Of a DNA stretch of 64,000 nt, positions 21,777-32,200 are shown one piece after another (position 1 is the stretch's first letter; each line of letters begins with the position of its first letter). The stretch is from Erodium maritimum (taxonomy: Eukaryota; Streptophyta; Magnoliopsida; Geraniales; Geraniaceae), in NCBI GenBank assembly GCA_963921825.1, contig OY997588.1:83395043-83459042 (forward strand). Reading direction: 5' to 3'. Under the pieces are notes generated by a model. It ran no database searches. It was given only the letters and a program-made list of their open reading frames with translations, and was not told the DNA's origin. The translations under genes and the position numbers were made by a program.

Positions 21777-23227
21777 GTTGGAGTATTTCTGATCTTCATG
21801 TTTCATCTGATATGTTATGATTGGTTGAGGAGCGAGTCATGTGTTAGAATGCCTTGTTCTCAGGTTTTGGGAAAAATAAGGGAATGGAAAAAGAACGAAG
21901 TTAGATTTCTATAATGAACTACAATATGGTTTTGGTAGCATGATGTTTTGGGGATGATGTTTGACACTTAAAAAATGGCTCTAAGAATTATAAGTTGAGG
22001 GATTTGAATTGTTTATTGATGGAGGTTTTAGTTTTAATTCAAGGGAGGCATCCATATTCTTTTGGTGATATGTGTGTCTTTCTATTGGTCATGGATTTCT
22101 GTTTGAATAAAATAATAGAGTCGAAGCCATATATGCTATCATTTGGGGAGTTCTTGATTCACATGGTCAAGCACATATTGGAGTGCAAAAAGTACAAATC
22201 AATTCTTAGCTATCTAGTGAGGGATGAAAATGGAGTTACATTTGAGCATATGAAAAAAATTATTACAAATGTTGTTGGTGGAGTTCTAACGTCACTTTTA
22301 CCAAATGAATGGATAGTCCTCTTTTGTAACATGCCGGGGAAAAGGTACCTTGTTTTGATAGCTAAGTGTTTGGAGGAGTAGTACTAGAGCGTTAAGTCTT
22401 TTTATCATGAGCAAGATATGGTTCACTGGTCAAAAAATTAGTACCAAGTGATGGAGTTTTATACATTGTCTTGTTTGGAAACCACAGTCAACTCCTAGTT
22501 CCTATTGTGGTTTTCATTCTTCATGAGGTAATAAATGGATACCCAGCTTCCGTTACTGATATTCTTCCTAGACTGCTTCTTAAAGATGCAACTTATGGCG
22601 TTGTGGCTTATGTTTATTATGAGCTCTCAAAATACTTGAGCTTTAAAGATTGGGATCATGGTTCTTTATCACTTTTAATCTCACCAATGGAATTGTCTTC
22701 GTTTTGTGTCCTTCAAAGAGTGGTAGAGATTCGTCAATACATTTTAGAATCGAGCGAGAAGAAGGTTCTTTGTGTCTTGATGGAGAAAAATGCAGCCACA
22801 TGGGTTGGAAAGTGTTGAGATGAATACTCATTGATTTCATGCTTATGTTCCAATTAATTTGCAATTCCAGCTGATTATTAGAGTAGTTTTTTGGAAGCAC
22901 ACGGTTGGGCTCTTCAGGTTGGCAGTGAAGTTATATGGAGAGGTTGCTTATATTATTGCACAAAAGAGTGATAACTTGCTTGAACCAAAATTAAGCATCA
23001 CCATTAGTTTGGAAATGCAACTTGGGTGTTTATATTTTAGTGAGCAACTACAACAAACATGTTTGAGGACAAATTTGTCGAAAGGAGAAAGTAGTGTACC
23101 TCATGAGAAAATGAGTGACAAGGTAGAAGAAATAACTTGGGGTGGTCGTAAATTGATAGTTACAATATTGAAGTGTGTTTGTGTGTTATTTTCGCCTCAA
23201 CTTGGTATGACTCAACCTTGCATGAGA
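21777..23227 (+). pseudogene. Intronless host-gene fragment resembling importin-11 (ARM-repeat protein)
   Basis: The frame at 21995-22381 and, after frame breaks at 22381-22470, at 22471-22640 reads like a nuclear transport receptor of the importin-11 type. Recognisable parts are LIQGRHPYSFGD, DENGVTFEHMKK, VGGVLTSLLP, then SFYHEQDMVHW, NHSQLLVPIV and YVYYELSKYLSFKDW. Importin-11 is a cytoplasm-nucleus karyopherin of about 1000 residues; only about 220 residues of its N-terminal half are seen. The continuous coding over 650 bases suggests a spliced (mRNA) source. From about 22660 to 23227 the sequence no longer fits and may derive from other DNA. It lies exactly between two same-strand copia copies. 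The family call is from memory of motifs, not a search. Confidence 0.55.
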
Positions 23228-24169
23228 CTAAAGCTTGGTTAGGGAAGTGTTTTTCAATGAAGGGCTTAGGCGATGCTGCTTATATCTTAGGGATTACGAT
23301 GTATAGAGATCGCACCAAGAGGGTCTTGGGTTTAAGTCAGAGCACCTATGTGAACAAAGTATTGAGTAGATTCTCTATACTCGATTCCAAGAAAGGATTC
23401 TTACCCGCTCGTCATGGCGTTAAACTCAGCAAGATTCAGTGTCCCAACGACACCTGATGAGCTGAAAAGGATGATGTGAATCTCATACACTTTATCAGTA
23501 GGATCGATAATGTATGCCATGATATGTACGAGACCGGACGTCTCGTATGCCTTAAGTTGTACCGGTAGAAATCAGTCTAACCCCGGTGAGGAACAATGGA
23601 TTGTAGCCAAAGCAATTGTCAAGTATTTGAGTAGAACTAAGGACACGCTTATGGTGTACGGGGGGAAGATGATGTTGAACTAGTCGTCAATGGATATGAA
23701 GACACTAGTTTCCAAGCATATCATGATGGCTTTCGGAGTCAGTCAGGATATGTGTTTATGTTGAATGGAGAAGTTTTTAGTTAGAAGTGCATGAAGCAAG
23801 ACACCATCGTCGACACTATGACTGAGGTCAAGTACATAGCTGGTAAGAGGCAACTAAGGAAGCTGTGTGGATTAAGAAATTCATGGACGAGTTAGGCGTA
23901 ATTAAAAACCCGTCGAGCCCAGTGAATTTATTTTGCGACATCACAGGGGCCATTGTGCAAGCTAAAGAGCCCACATCGCATAACAAATCCAAGCATGTAC
24001 AAAGGCGTTACCACCTCATCAGAGAAATTATGAACATGGGTGATGTGAAATCACTTACATTGCAACTGATGACAACATAGTCGATCCATTGACTAAGGCA
24101 GTATCACTGCCAAAACTTGAAAGACATGTAAAGTCAATGGGTATAGACTGGGATTTAGATTGGAACTAA
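23228..24169 (+). pseudogene. Second copia copy, RT C-terminus and RNase H (5'-truncated)
   Basis: It starts inside the RT at KAWLGKCF and continues GDAAYILGITMYRDRT...STYVNKVLSRFS (23228-23390), collinear with 16500-16640 of the first copy. RNase H follows with VKLSKIQC, GYEDTSFQ, MWIKKFMDELGVIKNPSSPVNLF (about 23865-23930) and KHVQRRYHLIRE, and ends IDWDLDWN-stop at about 24167. Frameshifts occur near 23457, 23660 and 24050. Everything upstream of KAWLG is missing. Confidence 0.9.
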
Positions 24170-24184
24170 GAGCAAGTGAAAGAT

Positions 24185-25836
24185 TGTTAGTCTTGATTCC
24201 CATATCTCAATCATAAATCTCCGAATGTCTAGATTGTACTTTATCATCGTTTGTAATAAATTAAAGCAGATTAATATAACTTATGTGTTGAAGTAATATA
24301 CATCGAAGTGTGTTTTGATTTGTGTCCATCATGCGAAGTAGAACCATAGATCGAGATGAATCACACTTGATGGGTCCCTAGTCAATAAGGCTTCACAAGA
24401 AGCGACTAGTATGAAAGATGACTCTTTATGGATCATGTTCTATTGGAGTTTGATCATAGATATCATGTGGAACATGATATCGGACAAGCCAACCTGAATA
24501 TGTGCTATAGATAAAATCATGAGTATATTCATTGTCATAGCTTGTCATGTATCTTTAGACCAATGAGTCTTTGTGATTTCTATGCAGTAAACAATTGAGT
24601 TTGACCTGCGCCTAACGTTGCTCGTAATAGAGCTTCCATAACGACCATGATTGGCGTGGGGAAGGACCGCATGAGTGACGCGAAAGACGGCTAAGTGATT
24701 TATTTCTCATACTATGGCATGTAAATGATATCCGTTCCGGCCACTTGATCGAGAGTGATTGAGAGAATAGCATGGTCATGCACATGATACTAGGTATCGT
24801 ATATTCAGTCATCTCACACATCAAATAACAATGATTGAGAATAATAAGGATGTCATTTTTGTGCCTTATCTCAATTAGGATCTCTGGAGATAAAATGATA
24901 GTGACATAGACAACATAAAGGTTAAAATCGACAAGAGTCGATTCGTTATGCACTATCGGGAAATTCTAAAGTCTCGTAGTTTCCACTTATGTAGGATCAA
25001 GTAAAATGATATTCTACATTGATCTACTAACGTGCATAAGCCTAAGAGGGTCACATCGGAGGATATAACTCAATTAAAAGATGATGGAAAATGGCCAAGC
25101 AAGAATGTTGACACGAGACATGACCAAAACAGAGTTTTGGGTCATGTTCCCGTGAGTAACTAGGACCTTACAGATTGAGACAAGAGCGAAAGTCTTAGGA
25201 ACGATCTTGTTGGATAATGTTGGACATATCCTGGATGAAAAGCGTGGGAGGCGATGAGCGCGACATGGGATCTCGTTGGGAGTGCCCACTGGCCACCACC
25301 CACGAGGCCCTACCCAAGGAACCATTTGGTCAAGACTCGACTAAATGGTTCTAACTATTTAGTTAGTTAGTGATAATATGGGACCCACCATCCACTAACT
25401 ATCTAATTAATTGATATTACTTTTCACCATCTTCTCCTAATATACTAATTTAATATGTTGATGATGGGATTATATGAAGTGAAAGACATCATCTATCAAC
25501 AAAACACTCATCACACAAGAGAGAAAAAGAAAGAAGCTCCATTTTCTTTCTTTCTCCCTTGCATGACTAATCACCCCTCTCCTCCTCCTCCTCCTTCTTT
25601 TGTTCTTGAGTCCTTAAGCTAAGAACTACGTGGATTTGATTCTTAGGAGGATACGTAGGCGTCTTGGTGACTCAAGCTCATCCATTCTTTTCTTGGTATT
25701 CTTGAATCGGTAAGGAATCGTGGTTTTGATTTTTGTCTTGTGAATCTAATCGTGGTAGTGATCTTTGCATGGTCTCGAGATCTCGTGATTCTCTTACGCT
25801 ATATTTGTTTCATCTACCCTCCATCGAGACCCGACA
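24185..25836 (+). repeat. 3' LTR of the second copia copy
   Basis: It begins TGTTAGTCTTGATT after the polypurine tract and ends GAGACCCGACA. It has the TG...CA termini that the first copy has lost at its 5' end. The divergence from 20070-21776 is high enough that the two are separate insertions rather than one LTR pair. Confidence 0.9.
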
Positions 25837-26035
25837 AATAGTGCCCTCCATAAGCCTAAGAGGGTTGGCGGCGAGGCGGACTATGTACTCCTCCAAGGAT
25901 CCAACATGCGTCGTCCTCCATTAATTGATAGTGTAGGTCTCCATGAATGTGCGAGTAATGGCTCCCGAGATAGTAGAAGAGTACTTGTTGGTACCAATGC
26001 CACCATATGTCGAGTAAGGGGTTATTACTGGCAGA

Positions 26036-26048
26036 CCCCCCCCCCCCC
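26036..26048 (+). repeat. Poly(C) tract, 13 bases
   Basis: An uninterrupted run of 13 C within the GC-rich block. Confidence 0.9.
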
Positions 26049-26878
26049 TACTGGACCACAAACTCCTCATTGGGCTAGGTGAGGGTGCTTGTTGCCCCCC
26101 GTTGCTGCTCGATGTGCCCTCTCGGAGCGTGTAGAGCCCTCGGACTCCGAGTCCTTGATCTCCTCCACCAAACACTATCTACCTGTTGGGAGGTAAGACA
26201 TAACTAACGCCATGTCATGTCTCAATCGATCTTCCGCACGAATCTTGGGAAGGAGTGAGAGTGGCCTGTGGTCGGGTTCAGGCGTTTCGAAGGCCCTCTT
26301 CCGCGCATTGGGGAGTTACCTAGGACATTCTGATGAGCCATCATGATGGGAAATGACCTGACTCTTGGCCTAGGGCCCTGGGACGGATGATCACTCCTAA
26401 CGGGAAAAGACCCTGCTTGATTAGGGGAGTCAGCCTCCTCCTAGATCATCTTCCCTTTCCTATTCAGGTCTCTTGGTCTCGATGTCACCAGAGCATAGTT
26501 CGAGACTCGAAAGCCTAATAAGCCGCCCAGGTGAGACCAATTTTTCCCTTGTGTCACCCTTCCATGACGGGCAGGAGACCCAACCAGCGCCAGCGTCGAG
26601 TCAGTACGGGATCGGAGGGAAACCTTATCCCCATGGCCCGACGTTCAGGTCGAGGCCATATGCATAACACAGTTGTATCCAAAGCCATTTGGTAGACGCT
26701 CATAGGAAATATGGAGAAGAATTTATACCTCTAATTATGACAATCGGAACCATAGTTGACTTTGGATCGGAAGTCCCACATCCACTTGTACCCGAAGTTG
26801 AATGAAGTCCCCCAACTTATACCATCTTCGTTATTGTCCACCACAAGGCAAGTGTCGAGGGAACTCCCTAACCAACCA

Positions 26879-26895
26879 CCCCCCCCCCCCCCCCC
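26879..26895 (+). repeat. Poly(C) tract, 17 bases
   Basis: An uninterrupted run of 17 C. Such runs can form i-motif or, on the other strand, G-quadruplex structures, and are also a common place for sequencing-length errors. Confidence 0.9.
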
Positions 26896-28020
26896 GGTTT
26901 TAGGCCCCCCATTGGGAGGTTGGAGATGAGGGCCCAGACCGATAAGAGGGTAAAGATAACGTCGCGATGGTGCATTTGTGGATGAAGGTCCGCAAACAAC
27001 ACTAGCGAGGGTTAGAAAGCCTCGGGCTCCCCTACTAGTACCTGGTCTCTCTCCTTCGTTGACTGGAAGAAGAAGCCCACCACACTATCCTTTAGTGGTT
27101 GTGCCACTACGTCCGAAAAGTGCCACAACTCCACGAGCCAGTTGAACATTGATTGCCAGAAGAACGTCCTAATAGTCATCACCCAAGAGGCCACGACGTA
27201 GGCGAAGTTCAAGCCCCGACCATATAGCTCTGTCGGGGTACCACCAATGGAGAGGCCTAACATGCATGTAGGCCTCAAGATCATCCACACCCACTTACAT
27301 GTGGGCACCTATCCCTCTCGGTGCAGACCTATACCCCGAATGTCTCAACAGGGCACCTCCACGACCCAAACAGCTATGAGCCCGAGACTCCCCATTTCAA
27401 CCAAGACCCTAAGACCCATCAGTTCAGTCTTTCGACGCCATGGTCCCTCCGAACCGTTGGAAGTACCACCAACTGAGATCCTCCCAAGAAGTCGCTCTCT
27501 ATGGGTTATGAGGAGAATTCTCAGATGCGTGTTCCGTACCAGTCCTCTGTGTCGTCATCCTCTGCGACCGATCCCTACCATCGTCGTAGCAGCCCTGATA
27601 TAATGCTTCCGCCGCTATGCACGCCCAGTCCTTAAGAACCTGATGTCGCCTCCGTCGTCTTTGGTGACATAACATGACAAGGCCAGGAGGTCGGGGAGAC
27701 GTCCACCGCTCGTGTTAGTTGGGGGTAAGGGCCCCAAGCCGGCGTTTGCTAGACTATCCCTCTCAGGTTCCCTAGAAACCCTCCTTATCAGAGTCCCCTG
27801 CTGCCCACCATCACAGAGGATCTCTCTCCCTTGCTTACCTCGAAAAGACAATACCTACCTCTGCTGCTAACGTCGAAAAAACAATACCCATCTCCATTGC
27901 CAACGCTATCTTTATCAGACCAACCACCGAACAAGATGAAGTAGAGCCACTTAACTTATTGGTGGAGGAGCCACCGGTCCCGCAATGAGAGCCGAGAGAA
28001 ACAAAGAGCTACTACTTTTC

Positions 28021-28560
28021 GATTTTTTATATTATCTATTTAAGTCAAATCATAGTTTACTCTGCATTTTAAGAAAATAAAGTATGCCAAACCGTAATCA
28101 TTATATCTAAGTTTTGAATAACGTAATTGCATATACAAATGTTCGAACAAATGGTTTGAAAACAAAAGGCAATTGTAGATCCAAAACAGCACACAGTCTC
28201 AATTTCTAATAGAGAATATAAAACAAAAGAAGAAGAGAGTTGAACTATCCTTGAGTACACGGCACGGATCAAGTGTGTTAACCCGTAAACATCTCAAGTA
28301 CAGTAAACACGAGCGCAGCGGAACGAACCTCAGTCCCGTCTTCGACATAGTCACTGGGGGGTGGGGCCCGCGTCCGATTCGGTGCCACGTAGGCAGGCAA
28401 ATCTAATCTAATCAGATGGACACAAACCTCCATGCTCCTTGTCTGTCATCTGTCACTGAATAAAAAGGCTGGTAGAGAAAAAAAGAGATGGAGGGGCACG
28501 ATTGTAATTATTCCCAAACCCCGAGCCGGATTTCCCAGATTCATCGCCGAGCGCTGCACC
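28021..28560 (+). promoter_or_regulatory. Upstream region of the UKL gene
   Basis: AT-rich to 28300, then a more GC-rich stretch with GCCACGTAGGC (ACGT core) at about 28384. No other gene lies between the degenerate block and the TATA box. Individual regulatory sites cannot be proven from sequence. Confidence 0.5.
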
Positions 28561-28567
28561 TATAAAA
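28561..28567 (+). promoter_or_regulatory. TATA box of the UKL gene
   Basis: TATAAAA at 28561-28567 lies about 30-100 bases before a leader exon that ends at a good donor (CAG/GTATG at 28658/28659). The position fits a start near 28590. Confidence 0.65.
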
Positions 28568-28591
28568 CGCTCTCATCCCAACGTCGTCTCT

Positions 28592-28658
28592 ACCAGGCGT
28601 CACTCTCGCTCTACAAATATCTCATTCCTCTCTCTGGATTGCACTTTGAACTCATCAG
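28592..28658 (+). other. 5' untranslated leader exon of UKL (approximate start)
   Basis: The region between the TATA box and the donor CAG/GTATG contains no ATG. A leader intron to the acceptor TTTTTTAG at 29198 places the first ATG of the next exon at 29209. The 83- and 68-codon frames crossing this region are rejected as chance. Confidence 0.6.
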
Positions 28659-29208
28659 GTATGTTGAACCAATCCGCATTTGATTTCGCCTCCGTTTCGT
28701 GGAGCTCCAATCTTTTTCTCTGTTTTGCATTCCATGCTTCTGTGTTTTGCTTCAGTCGGATTGATCGAGTATCTGATTGTTATGTTGTTAGGTTGCGTTC
28801 CTTAGATCTGCAGATCGGTGTTGGTGCGGAGGTAGCTAGATTTTGTTCTTAGGTGTTGGAATTTATATTGTTGGGTGTTGTGGTGAAAGATTTGTAGTTG
28901 TGGTTTTAGGTTCTTATAACTGTTAGTGACCCAGTTGATGTTGCCACATGACTGTTGGATGAATGGGTTTTCTAGCATTTTGGGAACTTGTGTTTTAATT
29001 GCTGGATTGAACCAGTTTATGTATTACTGATGCCATTTTGTTTTTGTTCTGGGTTGATTAGCTTTTCTGCTTTATTAGAAAAGTGAAATAATTGGGAAGA
29101 GGGTTCATTTGATGATTTTCCTTTCGTCTAAAAGCTCGAGATCTCTTCAGTTAGTTGCACTAATTGTTCAATGACGCAACTTGGTTATGTTTTTTTAGGT
29201 GTTCTGAT

Positions 29209-32200
29209 ATGGGTTCTAAATCAGTAGTCGATATGATAGAGGCGTCCTCAGGGGTTCATTTTTCTGGGTTTCACATGAATGGTTTGTCGCCAAGAAGAGC
29301 AGAGATAGAGCAGCCAACAACTTCGGCAACTGATCATTTGCACAGACAACCTTTTGTCATTGGTAAGCACTGCACTGATCTGGCAGATTTTGTATTCAGT
29401 TGTAGAGTAGAAGAGCTCAATCGCACTTTTAACTGTCAACCAAATTGCTGCCCTCTTCTGCTCCTCTTGAGTGGATGGAATATGGGATTGTTCACGTTTC
29501 CTATGTGTCAAGATAGCTATAGCTTTATACTAAAACAAAGTATAAACTTTTCTATTGAACTGCTTCTATGTTTTAATTTCGTTTCGATATTGCTATATGT
29601 TTCAAAACAGAAGCACGAATTGATTCATTTAGTGGGTTCTGGTTATTGAAACATCTGTAATGTAATATATCCTCTGATGAGACCATTTAAAGGGTCCTTG
29701 TCATTGAACAACATTACATAATGTTAGTCAGCAAGTGGACACAATGATACCTCTGTGTTAATTTAGCAAAGTTTGGAAGGCCACAATGTCCTACTTTTTT
29801 TTATTAACCAGATATTCAAGATGTCACAAACTTGCCATGTAAAAGAAAAATCTCCTCGACCCTGTTCACTCCACTGGCCGTGAAAGTTTTACCACAAATG
29901 TTTTATCTCAATTTCTGTATGTTGTTTTGACAATTGATTTGATTCAGACTGTCTGCCATTGATATTACCCAGCAACATAAACAATTATAGTCCCACATGT
30001 ACTGGTATGTACGCATTGAATATGGGATTTCTAGTTTGCCAAATAAAAAAGTCCCCCTTTATGTGATGGACCTTATGTGGTTGAGTTTTATGTCTTGATA
30101 GGCCTAAGGAAATGCCCTATTGTGATATGCTATGATGAGTTTGAGGATTTGGAGATTACCCCTTGTTCTGTGTTGTTGTTGACTTCTCTTACTGCTGATT
30201 AGAGTGACGTGTTTGTTATAGTCCCGAACTTGGATCGAATTATGGGATAGGTGTTGTAGCATTCGTTGGAGAGAACGCAAGATCTCATATAGAAACCTTT
30301 CGGCTGATTTTTGTTTATAATTCTTGACATCCTTTTCATTAAATGGCCGGCTTATAAATAGGTTGAACTTCCTATCTAATACAAAGATCATGTAGCTTCC
30401 CATGATCACAACACTTCAAGTAACTACCCATAACTAATAAATAACTACCCATGATTTCAATAATTAAGAAACTATTAGTAACTAATAATAACTACCTAGA
30501 AAACTAATACCAGTAACTCTGTTGGAGTCAAAACATTACTCCCCACTTCAAAACGGTGCTTGACCGCAAACACCAAATTGTAATTATAATGTGGCAGAAA
30601 GTAGGTTTAGCAGGTGGGGGCTTGGGTTCTGGTCGCTGTAAAACACTGGTTTGGTCAGCTAATATAAGAGGCAAGAACGAGAATGTAAAACATGGGAATT
30701 TGAGAAGAACTATACAGGTTCCCCCAATTATCACTTCCTTTGTTTTGACCTTGTACTGATCAAGGAGACTCGACGACTTGAGCTTGTTCAATCCTTTCTC
30801 TGGTTCTTGGTCTTGCTCCAGTTTTACAGATGAGTCACAATCAGAGGTGACCATCTCCTGTTGTGAGGCTTTTGACGCTGCCATCTCTGCCAGATCCAAT
30901 GATTGTATTAATTTTTCGATCTGGTCTTCCATCCTCTGTTTCCTCGCCTTTGAGGCCGCCATCTCCTCCTTCAACAGGTTAAGGATCTTGTCGATTTGCT
31001 CCTTAATGAACCTTGTTTCCACCATAACTTTTGGCTCTGATACCACTGTTATAGTCCCGAACTTGGATCGAATTATGGGATAGATGTTGTAGCATTCGTA
31101 TAGAAATCTTTCGGCTGATTTTTGTTTATAATTCTTGACATCCTTTTCATTAAATGGCCAGCTTATAAATAGGCTGAACTTCCTATCTAATACAAAGATC
31201 ATGTAGCTTCCCATGATCACAACACTTCAAGTAACTACCCATAACTAATAAATAACTACCCATGATCTCAATAATTAAGAAACTATTAATAACTAATAAT
31301 AACTACCTAGAAAACTAATACCAGTAACTCTGTTGGAGTCATAACAGTGTTTTAAACCTTAGTTTTTATTTTTATTTTGAGGAACGTTCTAAACCTTAGC
31401 TAATGAAACTAAGTGGCAAAAGAACATATATTCATCTTGCATGATGAGTTATGCTTTTTGACCTGAAATGGAAAGTGTGTCACCTTTGAAATTGTACGTC
31501 TTGGTACTTTTTAGTACTAGCCTCATTTTCAAATATTGGCATTTGCTTGGTACCTTTATTCCAGTAATTATGCAAGCCCCCCTTTCCCTTATTTTGGTTA
31601 CTTCTTCAGAACACTACTCTTACCTTATATGTTTATTTATTTCTTTATTCTCTAATTTGTGGGCCAGGGGTTGCTGGTGGAGCAGCTTCGGGTAAGACTA
31701 CAGTATGTGATATGATTATTCAGCAGCTCCACGATCAGCGAGTTGTACTTGTTAACCAGGTTATTCATTTCCCATTTCCAGATTACTAAGGATCTAGTAT
31801 GGAAGGTTTTTAATTGTAACATATTAGATCATAGATGATAGGGAAGATCCCATGACATCGAGTGATTGAAACTCTACAATACTGGGCGAATCCCCTTTCT
31901 AGTATCTTTTATCTTGATATTCTGAATGATTTTATCTATTTTATTATAATTGGATGATTTTGTATTATTTTGTCAGCTACCCACCACTTTGTTGACAACC
32001 ATACTCTAACACCCCTTTGGGTATTTTTTGTTGTTGCTTTCTGGTAGTACATGGGATATGTTAATAACAATATAGTTTTTTCAGCATCAATTAACCAAAT
32101 AGTACCTTTAGTTATTTTAGAATTAAAGGGCTGCTGTACTTCTGTTTCCTGTTGTTTAACACCTTGTTTTCCTGCTTCGTCAATTGTGTCATGTTTGGCC

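Larger units (their letters stand above)
25837..28020. other. GC-rich degenerate block, unclassified
   Basis: About 2.2 kb with much higher GC than its surroundings, two long C tracts (26036-26048 and 26879-26895) and no frame longer than 118 codons. A minus-strand stretch at 27012-27308 vaguely resembles the gag-like 'plant transposon protein' domains of large gypsy elements (a hydrophobic region followed by GFFFQSTKERDQVLVGEP), but key positions are too weak to name it. No LTR ends, terminal inverted repeats or duplications were found. It is most likely an old transposable-element remnant. Confidence 0.4.
30209..31351 (-). mobile_element. Miniature LTR retrotransposon (TRIM-like) in UKL intron 2, antisense
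   Basis: Two near-identical direct repeats (30214-30535, 322 bp; 31047-31346, 300 bp) bound a 511-bp interior. The 5-bp duplication GTGTT is perfect (30209-30213 and 31347-31351). Next to the right LTR, the plus strand shows TGGCTCTGATACCA (31032-31045), the complement of a tRNA-Met primer site, so the element runs on the minus strand. A purine-rich AGTGGGGAGT lies next to the other LTR. The interior reads in minus frame as a 100-residue Lys/Glu-rich coiled-coil-like segment ([20 protein letters not shown]...). It has no reverse transcriptase, so it depends on another element. Confidence 0.92.

Noticed and set aside
20070-25836. LTRs 20070-21776 and 24185-25836 as the pair of a single recent element
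   Set aside because: They are too diverged, and the first LTR is preceded by its own pol and polypurine tract, so they are better read as 3' LTRs of two copies.
30528-31220. 230-codon minus frame as a host gene
   Set aside because: It spans the border between an LTR and the interior of the miniature retrotransposon, and only its middle part is the element's own reading frame.
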